DNA of 64,000 bases from Micromonospora echinospora (lineage in GTDB: Bacteria; Actinomycetota; Actinomycetes; Mycobacteriales; Micromonosporaceae): contig NZ_JACHJC010000001.1 of NCBI RefSeq assembly GCF_014203425.1, positions 1,922,001-1,986,000 of the forward strand, read 5' to 3'. The position numbers and the translations under genes are program-made. The notes under the pieces were generated by a model. It made no database searches. It saw only the letters and a program-made list of their open reading frames with translations, and was not told where the DNA came from. Positions 56,945-64,000 of the stretch are shown one piece after another (positions within the stretch are counted from its first letter, which is position 1; each line of letters opens with the position of its first letter).

Positions 56945-58543
56945 ATGAATCCTGTCGTACTGATCGCCGAAGAACTCGCCCCCGCCGCCATCGAGGTGCT
57001 CGCCCACGACTTCGATGTGCGCCACGTGGACGGCACCGACCGCCCGGCCCTGCTCTCTGCGCTCTCCGAGGCCGACGCGGTGATCGTACGAAGCGCCACC
57101 CAGATCGACGCCGAGGCGATCGCGGCCGCGCCGCGGCTCAAGGTGGTCGCCCGCGCCGGCGTCGGTCTGGACAACGTCGAGGTGTCCGCCGCCACCGCTC
57201 GGGGCGTCATGGTCGTCAACGCGCCCACCTCGAACATCGTCTCCGCCGCCGAGCAGGCCGTCGCGCTGCTGCTCGCGGTGGCCCGCAACACCGCCAGCGC
57301 CAGCGCCGCGCTCAAGGCCGGCGAGTGGAAGCGGTCGAAGTACACCGGCGTGGAGATCCAGGGCAAGACCGTGGGCGTGGTCGGCCTCGGTCGCATCGGC
57401 GTGCTCTTCGCCCAGCGCATCGCCGCGTTCGGCACCCGGCTGATCGCGTACGACCCGTACATCCAGCCGGCCCGCGCCGCGCAGCTCGGCGTCCGCCTGG
57501 TCGGGCTGGAGGAGCTGCTGCGGGAGAGCGACTTCATCTCCATCCACCTGCCGAAGACGCCGGAGACGGTGGGCCTGATCGGCGAGAAGGAGCTGGCGAT
57601 CGTCAAGCCGGGCGTCCGGATCGTCAACGCGGCCCGGGGCGGACTGGTCGACGAGCAGGCGCTCGCCGACGCGATCGCGGAGGGCCGGGTCGCCGGCGCC
57701 GGCGTCGACGTGTACGCCAAGGAGCCCTGCACCTCCTCGCCGCTGTTCGCCTTCGACAACGTGGTGGCCACCCCGCACCTGGGCGCCTCCACCAACGAGG
57801 CGCAGGACAAGGCCGGTCTCGCCGTGGCCAAGAGCGTCAAGCTCGCGCTCCAGGGCGAGTTCGTCCCGGACGCGGTGAACGTGCAGGCCGGCGGCGTGGT
57901 CGCCGAGGACGTACGCCCGCTGCTGCCGCTGGCCGAGCGGCTGGGCCGGGCGTTCACCGCCCTGGCCGGCGGGGTGGCCGCCAGCGTCACCGTCGAGGTG
58001 CGCGGTGAGATCGCCGGCCACGACGTGTCGGTGCTCAAGCTCGCCGCCACCAAGGGGCTGTTCAGCTCCGTGGTGGAGGAGCAGGTCACCTACGTCAACG
58101 CGCCGCACCTGGCCGCCGAGCGGGGCGTCGAGGTCACCCTGGCCACGCCGGGCGAGACGGTCGACCACCCGAACCTGGTGACCGTGCGCGGCGCGCTGCC
58201 GGACGGGCGTACCGTCCGGGTGTCCGGCACCGTGGTGCACACCGGCGCCCGTGACGTGTTCAAGCTGACCGAGGTGGACGGCTTCGACGTGGAGATCGGC
58301 GCGGAGGGCATCCTGGTCTTCCTGCGCTACGCCGACCGGCCCGGCGTGGTCGGCACCGTCGGCACGCTGCTCGGTGAGGCCGGCGTGAACATCGCCGCCA
58401 TGCAGGTGGCCCGCCGCGAGGCCGGTGGCGAGACGCTGATGACGCTCACCGTCGACCAGGCGCTCGGCGCCGACCTGCTCACCTCCGCCGCCGACTCGAT
58501 CGGCGCGGTGGCGGCCAGCGCCGCAGACCTGCGCGACGTGTAG
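56945..58543 (+). CDS. serA: D-3-phosphoglycerate dehydrogenase
   Basis: 532 residues from ATG 56945, the long type found in actinomycetes. It starts serine synthesis by oxidising 3-phosphoglycerate. The NAD motif is VGVVGLGRIGVLFAQR (about 143-158). Catalytic residues are Arg in NAARGGLVDEQAL, Glu in VDVYAKEPC and His in ATPHLGAST. An intervening (ASB) domain follows (about 315-450), and the ACT domain at the end (ILVFLRYADRPGVVGTVGTLLGEAGVNIAAMQVARREAGG) binds serine for feedback. GAGG lies only a few bases from the ATG. Confidence 0.97.
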   Translation: MNPVVLIAEELAPAAIEVLAHDFDVRHVDGTDRPALLSALSEADAVIVRSATQIDAEAIAAAPRLKVVARAGVGLDNVEVSAATARGVMVVNAPTSNIVSAAEQAVALLLAVARNTASASAALKAGEWKRSKYTGVEIQGKTVGVVGLGRIGVLFAQRIAAFGTRLIAYDPYIQPARAAQLGVRLVGLEELLRESDFISIHLPKTPETVGLIGEKELAIVKPGVRIVNAARGGLVDEQALADAIAEGRVAGAGVDVYAKEPCTSSPLFAFDNVVATPHLGASTNEAQDKAGLAVAKSVKLALQGEFVPDAVNVQAGGVVAEDVRPLLPLAERLGRAFTALAGGVAASVTVEVRGEIAGHDVSVLKLAATKGLFSSVVEEQVTYVNAPHLAAERGVEVTLATPGETVDHPNLVTVRGALPDGRTVRVSGTVVHTGARDVFKLTEVDGFDVEIGAEGILVFLRYADRPGVVGTVGTLLGEAGVNIAAMQVARREAGGETLMTLTVDQALGADLLTSAADSIGAVAASAADLRDV

Positions 58544-58561
58544 TCCGGACAGGACACATCG

Positions 58562-58590
58562 GGGCCCGGCCGGATGCGGCCGGGCCCTTC
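58562..58590 (+). terminator. Hairpin terminator after serA
   Basis: A perfect 11-bp GC stem (58562-58572 with 58577-58587) with loop GATG, followed by TTC. It begins 19 bp after the serA stop. Confidence 0.82.
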
Positions 58591-58604
58591 GTCGTTCCGG
58601 ACGG

Positions 58605-58958
58605 TCAGGAACGCACGCGGGCCGGTGGCGGGTAGACCGAGCCGTCCTGCGCGTCGAAGAGCATCAGGTCGTGCTCGCCGGCCAGCCGTTCGATGTCCAG
58701 CAGGACCTGGTCCGGGCAGGTCGGGTTCAGGTTCATCTCGATGTGGTCGGCGGCCGTGTGCAACGGCGCCTCCCACGGCGTACCCGGCCGGGGCGGACCG
58801 TCGGGGTAGCTCCCCGTGATCGCCCGGTAGAAGGCGACCAGCCTCGGGTCGGGTTGCTGCCTGCCGTGCCAGCCCTCGCGGCACTGCTGCACCGCCGCCC
58901 GCACCTGCTCCGGTGTCGCCCTGTCCGGCAGGGCCCACACGCTCAGATCGAAACTCAC
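58605..58958 (-). CDS. Conserved hypothetical protein (117 aa)
   Basis: 117 residues from GTG 58958; the ATG at 58994 would add 12 residues unlike the rest. It opens SFDLSVWALPDRATPEQVRAAVQQCREGWH and has HIEMNLNPTCPDQVLLDIERLAGEHDLMLFDAQDGSVYPP near the end. This pattern (a short ferredoxin-like or alpha/beta fold that starts with a DLxVW strand) is seen in actinobacterial proteins of unknown function, some linked to polymorphic-toxin immunity, but I cannot show that here. It converges on serA across the terminator at 58562. Confidence 0.75.
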   Translation of the reverse strand: MSFDLSVWALPDRATPEQVRAAVQQCREGWHGRQQPDPRLVAFYRAITGSYPDGPPRPGTPWEAPLHTAADHIEMNLNPTCPDQVLLDIERLAGEHDLMLFDAQDGSVYPPPARVRS

Positions 58959-59253
58959 GGCGGACAGCGTGCCATCCCGGGCCCGGCCCGTCACCTCTGC
59001 CCCACCGTGCGTTCACCGGCTGACTGCCGACACCGATTCCGAAGCGTCCGCTGTGGAGACTCTTGCGTCGAGTTGCGTCGATTCGCTAGCGTACCGTTGC
59101 GGTTTCCGGCTGAGTCGATTCCCGGCCCGTCTTCGGGTGGCGCGGTCGGGCGTCCGCCCCGTCGGCCCGCACCCCTCGATTGCGCGAGCCACGCGCACTC
59201 GTCGCTGACCGGCCCTCACGGTCGTTGCCGAGACCGCGGGGGCCGATCGCGGC
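58959..59253. other. 295-bp intergenic region
   Basis: There is no supportable gene. It lies upstream of the 117-aa gene and downstream of the ApbE-like gene, both on the minus strand. The only structure seen is a short direct repeat TTGCGTCGA near 59063-59081 in a locally less GC-rich patch. Confidence 0.5.
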
Positions 59254-60126
59254 TCAGCGCCGGTGCTGCGCGAACAGCGGACGGTAGTCCGAGTCGTGGC
59301 GGAACCAGGCCAGTCCGGCCGGTCCGGCGGCGTACAGGGCGGTGGCGTAGGCGTCGGCGGCGGCCAGGTCCGGGCCGATCACGGTGGCGGCCACCAGACG
59401 GTCGGTCGGCTCGCCGGTGTGCGGGTCGATCACGTGTCCCCGCCGCCCGGTGACACCGGAGGTGCCCACCGCGCCGGTAGTCATCTCCAGCACGACAGGC
59501 GTCCGCCGGGTGTCGGTGGGGTGGTGCACCGCGACCCGCCACGGCCCGCCGTGCGCCGCGCGCCCGCGTACCGTCAGGTCGGCGCCGCTGAGCACGGCGT
59601 AGTCGTGGACGCCGGCGGCGCGCAGCCGCGCCGCGGCCCGCTCCACCGCCCATCCGCCGAGCAGGCCGCCCGGGTCGAAGCCGCCGGGCACGGCCCAGGC
59701 GTCGAACCACCCGTCGGTCGCCGCCCGCATCGACGCGCAGAGGTCGATCAGGTCGGCCAGCGGGGGGTACGAGTCGGGGCTGATCTCGTCGCGGCGCAGC
59801 CGGGACACGAGGCTGTCCGGCCGGTTCGGTCCGTAGGTGAGGTCGACGGCCCGCAGTTCGGCGACGGCGTCCCGCAGCGCCTCGCCCACCACCCGGTGGC
59901 CCAGCCACTCGGGCGCGTTGAGCAGCAGCGTGTAGTCGGCGGTCGAGGTGGTCACGTTGTGCCGGACGGCGATCCGGCCGGACGCGCCGGCGCCGGGCCG
60001 CTCGACGCGGTGGCTGCTGGCGCCCAGGTGCAGGTCCGGACGGACCGGGCGGAACGCGGACTGATCGACCCAGCGGGTACGTGGTTGCTCGTCCGCCCAG
60101 TGGGTTCGCCGGTGTTCGATCCGCAT
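59254..60126 (-). CDS. FAD:protein FMN transferase-like (ApbE family)
   Basis: 290 residues. ApbE enzymes attach FMN to Thr or Ser of target proteins. The landmarks are present: DGWFDAWAVPGGFDPGGLLGGWAVERAA (about 138-165), the VLSGAD strand, GAVGTSGVTGRRGHVIDPHTGEP (about 219-241) and a metal/FAD-binding AAADAYATALYAAG. The usual Lys of the GLxKGW(A) region is Gly here (LLGGWA). It has no signal peptide or lipobox, unlike many ApbE proteins, so it acts in the cytoplasm. There is no flavoprotein target gene (such as an FMN_bind protein) next to it. Confidence 0.88.
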   Translation of the reverse strand: MRIEHRRTHWADEQPRTRWVDQSAFRPVRPDLHLGASSHRVERPGAGASGRIAVRHNVTTSTADYTLLLNAPEWLGHRVVGEALRDAVAELRAVDLTYGPNRPDSLVSRLRRDEISPDSYPPLADLIDLCASMRAATDGWFDAWAVPGGFDPGGLLGGWAVERAAARLRAAGVHDYAVLSGADLTVRGRAAHGGPWRVAVHHPTDTRRTPVVLEMTTGAVGTSGVTGRRGHVIDPHTGEPTDRLVAATVIGPDLAAADAYATALYAAGPAGLAWFRHDSDYRPLFAQHRR

Positions 60127-60346
60127 GACACCTGCCCCTCGGTGGTCGCCGCCGTATCGCGGCGGTGGCCGGTTCCGGGCCTGCGTCGACCCGATCGAAC
60201 CCGACCCTAAGCAGTGGAGATGACGGCACCATGAGTGCCGGCTGGGAGCATCCTGTGACTCGCCTTTCCCGAATGGTGGAAGAGTCGTACCGGGGGCCGG
60301 GACACCGACGTACCGTTGCCGAGAACGTCGAGACGAGGAGCATCAG

Positions 60347-61378
60347 GTGGCACGCATCGCGGTGGTGGCCGGCGACGGCATCGGACCCGAGGTGGTCGCG
60401 CAGGCCCGCAAGGTCCTCGACGCGGTGCTGCCCGGCATCGAGGCCACCGAGTACGACCTGGGCGCGGCGCGCTGGCACCGCACCGGCGAGGCGCTGCCCG
60501 ACTCCGTCCTCGACGAGCTGGCCGGTCACGACGCCATCCTGCTCGGCGCGGTCGGCGACCCGACCGTGCCGCCGGGCGTGCTGGAGCGCGGCCTGCTGCT
60601 CAAGCTCCGGTTCGCCTTCGACCAGTACGTCAACCTGCGCCCGTCCCGGCTCTGGCCCGGCGTCGGCGGCCCGCTCGCCGCGGTCAAGCCCGGCGAGGTC
60701 GACCTCGTGGTGGTCCGCGAGGGCACCGAGGGCCTGTACGCGGGCGCCGGTGGCGCGCTGCACCGGGACACCCCGGCCGAGGTGGCCACCGAGGAGAGCC
60801 TGAACACCCGGCACGGCGTCGAGCGGGTCATCCGTGACGCCTTCGCCCGTGCCCGCCGCCGCGAGCGGCGCAAGGTCACGCTCGTGCACAAGACCAACGT
60901 GCTCACCCACGCCGGATCGCTCTGGTCGCGCGCCTTCGCCGCGGTGGCCGCCGAGCACCCCGACGTCACCACCGAGTACCAGCACATCGACGCCGCCGCG
61001 ATGTTCCTGGTGACCAACCCGTCCCGCTACGACGTGGTGGTCACCGACAACCTCTTCGGCGACATCCTCACCGACATCGCCGCCGCGGTGACCGGCGGCA
61101 TCGGGCTGGCGGCCAGCGGCTGCATCAACCCGGAGGGGCGCTACCCGTCGATGTTCGAGCCGGTGCACGGCTCCGCGCCGGACATCGCCGGCAAGGGCGT
61201 CGCCGACCCGGTCGCCGCCGTGCTCTCCGCCGCGCTGCTGCTGGACCAGCTCGGCCACGCCGACGCCGCCGCCCGGGTGACCGCCGCGGTCGGCGCCGAG
61301 CTGGCCGCGCGTACGCCCGGCGCGCCGCTGCGCACCGAGGAGGTCGGCGACCGGCTCGCCGGGTACGCCGTATCCTGA
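60347..61378 (+). CDS. leuB: 3-isopropylmalate dehydrogenase
   Basis: 343 residues from GTG 60347, with GAGGAG upstream. It oxidises and decarboxylates 3-isopropylmalate in leucine synthesis. It starts [24 protein letters not shown]. The substrate region has RLWPGVGG and [10 protein letters not shown], and the metal/NAD site is [28 protein letters not shown], with [20 protein letters not shown] near the end. It is of the short actinobacterial LeuB type. ilvE is 193 bp downstream beyond a terminator, so each has its own promoter. I found no leucine-rich leader in the 220 bp upstream. Confidence 0.95.
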   Translation: MARIAVVAGDGIGPEVVAQARKVLDAVLPGIEATEYDLGAARWHRTGEALPDSVLDELAGHDAILLGAVGDPTVPPGVLERGLLLKLRFAFDQYVNLRPSRLWPGVGGPLAAVKPGEVDLVVVREGTEGLYAGAGGALHRDTPAEVATEESLNTRHGVERVIRDAFARARRRERRKVTLVHKTNVLTHAGSLWSRAFAAVAAEHPDVTTEYQHIDAAAMFLVTNPSRYDVVVTDNLFGDILTDIAAAVTGGIGLAASGCINPEGRYPSMFEPVHGSAPDIAGKGVADPVAAVLSAALLLDQLGHADAAARVTAAVGAELAARTPGAPLRTEEVGDRLAGYAVS

Positions 61379-61394
61379 CCGGGCCGATTCCTTC

Positions 61395-61420
61395 CTGGCG
61401 GCCCGGTAACGGGCCGCCAG
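61395..61420 (+). terminator. Hairpin terminator after leuB
   Basis: A perfect 11-bp stem (61395-61405 with 61410-61420) with loop GTAA, 16 bp after the leuB stop. Confidence 0.82.
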
Positions 61421-61571
61421 ACCCGTCTCCGGGCCCGCTCCGGCGGTCCGGTGCGACGTGACCGCCTGCGGGCGGATCTATCCGCTGAACGACCGTTCGG
61501 GGTAAGTTTCTGGCACCAGTGACGTCGGCGTGCGATCCCGCATGCCGTGAACCCGCAGGGAGGTCAGCGCG

Positions 61572-62666
61572 ATGAGCGGTGGTGACAAGCTCGATTTCGA
61601 GATCCGTCCGAATCCCGCGCCGGTATCCGCCGCCGACCGGGCCGCCCTGCTGGCGAACCCCGGTTTCGGCCGGGTCTTCACCGACCACATGGTCACCATC
61701 CGCTACGCCGAGGGCAAGGGCTGGTACGACGCCCGCCTGGAGGCGCGCGCGCCGATCCCGATGGACCCGGCGGCGGCGGTGCTGCACTACGCGCAGGAGA
61801 TCTTCGAAGGGCTGAAGGCGTACCGCACCGGTGACGCGGTGACGATGTTCCGCCCGGAGGCGAACGCGGCCCGGTTCAACGCGTCCGCCCGCCGGCTCGC
61901 CATGCCGGAGCTGCCGGACGAGACGTTCGTGGAGTCGCTGCGCCGGCTCGTCGAGATCGACCAGGCGTGGATCCCGCAGCACGAGGACGCCAGCCTCTAC
62001 CTGCGTCCGTTCATGTTCGCCAGCGAGGTCTTCCTCGGTGTGCGCCCGGCCAACGAATACCTCTACTGCGTCATCGCCTCGCCCGCCGGGGCGTACTTCT
62101 CCGGTGGGGTGAAGCCGGTGACGGTCTGGGTCTCGCCGGACTACACCCGGGCGGCGCCCGGCGGCACCGGCGCGGCGAAGTGCGGCGGCAACTACGCGGC
62201 CTCGCTCGCGGCACAGGCCGAGGCGATCGAGGCCGGCTGCGACCAGGTGGTCTTCCTGGACGCGGTCGAGCGGCGCTACGTCGACGAGCTGGGCGGCATG
62301 AACGTCTTCTTCGTCTACGACGACGGCAGCATCGTCACCCCGCCGCTGGGCGGCACGATCCTGCCCGGCATCACCCGCGACGCGATCCTCGCGCTGGCCG
62401 CCGAGGCCGGGCACGAGGTGCGGGAGGCGCCGGTCAGCTTCGCCGACTGGCAGACGGACGCGGCCAGCGGGCGACTGCGCGAGGTGTTCGCCTGCGGCAC
62501 GGCCGCTGTCGTCACCCCGATCGGCGGCGTGCGCTTCCCGGCGGGCGAGTTCCTCATCGGCGGTGGCGAACCGGGCCGGACCACCATGGCGCTGCGCCAG
62601 AAGCTCGTCGACATCCAGCGCGGTCGCGCCGAGGACCCGCACGGCTGGGTCACCCGGGTCATCTGA
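61572..62666 (+). CDS. ilvE: Branched-chain amino acid aminotransferase
   Basis: 364 residues, normal for the class II BCAT of actinomycetes. It performs the last step of Leu, Ile and Val synthesis with PLP. Fold type IV is clear: HYAQEIFEGLKAYRTGDAV at about 75-93, PLP lysine K203 in GGTGAAKCGGNYAASL, then ELGGMNVFFVYDDG and the phosphate-binding LGGTILPGITRDAIL. The end FACGTAAVVTPIGGVRF is also conserved. AGGGAGGTC stands a few bases before the ATG. Confidence 0.97.
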   Translation: MSGGDKLDFEIRPNPAPVSAADRAALLANPGFGRVFTDHMVTIRYAEGKGWYDARLEARAPIPMDPAAAVLHYAQEIFEGLKAYRTGDAVTMFRPEANAARFNASARRLAMPELPDETFVESLRRLVEIDQAWIPQHEDASLYLRPFMFASEVFLGVRPANEYLYCVIASPAGAYFSGGVKPVTVWVSPDYTRAAPGGTGAAKCGGNYAASLAAQAEAIEAGCDQVVFLDAVERRYVDELGGMNVFFVYDDGSIVTPPLGGTILPGITRDAILALAAEAGHEVREAPVSFADWQTDAASGRLREVFACGTAAVVTPIGGVRFPAGEFLIGGGEPGRTTMALRQKLVDIQRGRAEDPHGWVTRVI

Positions 62667-62726
62667 CCGTCCCGCCCGCGTGGTGGTCGAGGAGTCCGCT
62701 CCCCGACCACCACGCGGCGGGGGTCA
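62664..62726. terminator. Bidirectional terminator between ilvE and the phosphatase gene
   Basis: A long inverted repeat, core CGCGTGGTGGTCG (62677-62689) with its complement at 62704-62716, extends outward with one bulge to TGACC/GGTCA, which contain the two stop codons. It can end both convergent transcripts. Confidence 0.85.
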
Positions 62727-63464
62727 GTCCAGCAGGTGGGTGCGCAGGGACTCCAACTGCGCCTCGGTGACGCCGGCGTGGGTCAGATAGCCCTCGACCG
62801 AGCCGTAGCCGGCGCGCAGCTCGGCCAGGAACAGCTCCATCGTCTCGGCGGGCGAGTCCAGGAACGGCGGCGGCGGCTCCTCCGCGTCCGGCAGCGTGGC
62901 CCGTACCCACTCGGCGAAGCGCTGCGACGCGGCGCTGCTGAGCGCGTAGTCGGCGACCACGTCCTCGTCGGGCACCCCGAGCACGGCCAGCGTGAGCGCG
63001 CAGACGATGCCGGTGCGGTCCTTGCCGGCGACGCAGTGCACCACCACCGGGGCGTTGGCGCTGTCGGCGATCAGTCCGACCGCCTCGGCGAGCCCGGCCG
63101 TGCCGGTGCGTGCCAGGTCGGCGTACCGGTCGGCCAGGTAGCGGGCCAGGCTGACGCCGGAGGCGTCGAACCGGTTCGCGCCCCAGTCGGCGTGCTCGGG
63201 GTGGATGTGCCGGTAGGTGAGCCCGTCGTAGGCGGGCACCCGCCCGTCGCGTTCCACCTCGGTGGGGCGGCGCAGGTCGATCACGGTACGGATGCCGAGC
63301 GCGGTGAACGCCGCCCGGTCGCTCTCGTCGATGCGGTGCAGCGAGTCGGAACGGTAGAGCCGGCCGCGCCGTACGCCGCGCCCGTCGCCGGCGGCGTACC
63401 CGCCGACCTCACGGAAGTTGAACAGGGTGGGGAAGGGGCTCTGCGGGGCGTCCACATCCGACAC
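62724..63464 (-). CDS. Tyrosine/phosphoinositide phosphatase, PtpB-like
   Basis: 246 residues from GTG 63464; GTG 63488 and GTG 63455 are also in frame and I cannot choose firmly. The active-site loop is HCVAGKDRTG, catalytic Cys144, with Arg six residues later; this HCxAGKDRTG form is that of PtpB/LipA-type phosphatases, which act on phosphotyrosine, phosphoserine/threonine and phosphoinositides. The front part NFREVGGYAAGDGRGVRRGRLYRSDSLHRI is typical as well. No signal peptide is seen. The next gene upstream is a PRC-barrel protein on the same strand, 51 bp away. Confidence 0.92.
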   Translation of the reverse strand: MSDVDAPQSPFPTLFNFREVGGYAAGDGRGVRRGRLYRSDSLHRIDESDRAAFTALGIRTVIDLRRPTEVERDGRVPAYDGLTYRHIHPEHADWGANRFDASGVSLARYLADRYADLARTGTAGLAEAVGLIADSANAPVVVHCVAGKDRTGIVCALTLAVLGVPDEDVVADYALSSAASQRFAEWVRATLPDAEEPPPPFLDSPAETMELFLAELRAGYGSVEGYLTHAGVTEAQLESLRTHLLD

Positions 63465-63514
63465 GGTAACGGCCGACGGGGCGTTCACACGTCCCGCCGG
63501 CCGTCGCCGAGGTG

Positions 63515-63979
63515 TCAGATGCGCGGCGGTACGTCCGGTGGCAGCGCCGAGTGGCTCTCGCCGTAGTAGCCGCCGAGCCGGTCCCGGTAGCCCGGGTCGG
63601 CGTGGCTGGCCTCGTCGAATTCCGGTGCGGCCTTGATCTGGTCCTTGTCCCGGTCGACGTGCACGGTACGGGCGTCGTGGTCGACGAGGTTCACGGTGCC
63701 GGCCGGGAGCATCACCTTCTTGCCGAAGATCCACGGCCCGGTGTCCACGACCAGGTAGCTGTCGTCCACCTCGTGGCTCGCCCGGTCGATCTTGCCGATG
63801 GCGCCGTCGGTGGCCTCGACCTTGTAGCCGGTCAGGTCGGCGCTCGCCACGCCCGCCTCGTCGCGGTAGCGCCACGGGTCGAAGGCGCCCGCCGGGGCTC
63901 CACCGGCGACCGCGCCCCGGCCGTCGTCGAGGATCGGCTCGGTGCCGCCGTGCGTGGCGCGCGGGTCCAGTCCGTCCAT
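63515..63979 (-). CDS. PRC-barrel domain protein
   Basis: 154 residues with GGAGG close to the ATG. The PRC-barrel core is in the middle: LTGYKVEATDGAIGKIDRASHEVDDSYLVVDTGPWIFGKKVMLPAGTV (about 49-96), followed by DRDKDQIKAAPEFDEASHADPGYRDRLGGYYG, the typical tail of stand-alone actinobacterial PRC-barrel proteins. Such domains bind RNA-processing factors or other proteins; the role of the stand-alone ones is not known and some are stress-induced. It is the first gene of a minus-strand pair with the phosphatase. The window ends 21 bp upstream of its start. Confidence 0.92.
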   Translation of the reverse strand: MDGLDPRATHGGTEPILDDGRGAVAGGAPAGAFDPWRYRDEAGVASADLTGYKVEATDGAIGKIDRASHEVDDSYLVVDTGPWIFGKKVMLPAGTVNLVDHDARTVHVDRDKDQIKAAPEFDEASHADPGYRDRLGGYYGESHSALPPDVPPRI

Positions 63980-64000
63980 GTGCCGCCTCCCGTCCCGAGG

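Overview
The window is GC-rich DNA with strong third-position G/C bias, frequent GTG starts and many 4-bp ATGA/GTGA overlaps. The gene order is typical of Actinomycetota and the content suggests Micromonosporaceae (Micromonospora-like); that assignment is inference, since there is no rRNA to confirm it. I see no tRNA, rRNA, CRISPR array, insertion sequence or prophage. About 56 genes cover nearly all of the window.

Region 1 (1-23.4 kb) is mostly a conserved housekeeping block: the tail of a thiamine-diphosphate enzyme, small membrane proteins, an acetyltransferase, etfB-etfA, a cysteine desulfurase, mnmA, a MetE-like protein, ligA, gatC-gatA and gatB. Accessory genes are set into it. They are an RskA/SigK-type anti-sigma/sigma pair divergent from a DUF4397 protein plus class F sortase operon (4.9-7.9 kb), a VOC protein, an ADP-ribosylglycohydrolase, a membrane-tethered PemK/MazF-like protein, a GGDEF-EAL protein and an LPXTG-type surface protein with duplicated Ig-like domains. 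Two opposed promoter-like motifs of mycobacterial SigK type lie between the sigma factor and the sortase operon.

Region 2 (23.4-34.9 kb) has an AceE-like dehydrogenase, a membrane metallophosphoesterase, a PQQ-type sugar dehydrogenase lipoprotein, a GAF-PP2C phosphatase, a 2-hydroxyacid dehydrogenase, a small membrane protein and a second, partly degenerate GGDEF-EAL protein.

Region 3 (34.9-41.9 kb) is a sugar-uptake unit: a LacI regulator divergent from a solute-binding lipoprotein, two ABC permeases and a GH2 beta-mannosidase, the last three translationally coupled or nearly so. A TTGACA/TACGGT promoter and three sites sharing CGGTTCAG support local LacI control. No ATPase gene is present, so a shared MsiK-type ATPase elsewhere is likely.

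Region 4 (41.9-46.7 kb) has an ArsR-SulP pair, a divergent TetR/DUF4386 pair with two operators, a tiny acidic protein and a SCO6745-family protein.

Region 5 (46.7-62.7 kb) is a branched-chain amino acid and serine region: ilvD, a third GGDEF-EAL gene, ilvB-ilvN-ilvC behind a leader peptide and attenuator, a TPR protein, serA, a small hypothetical gene, an ApbE-like protein, leuB and ilvE. The window ends with a PtpB-like phosphatase and a PRC-barrel protein. Strong inverted repeats close many of the units, and a paired palindromic element occurs twice in opposite orientations.
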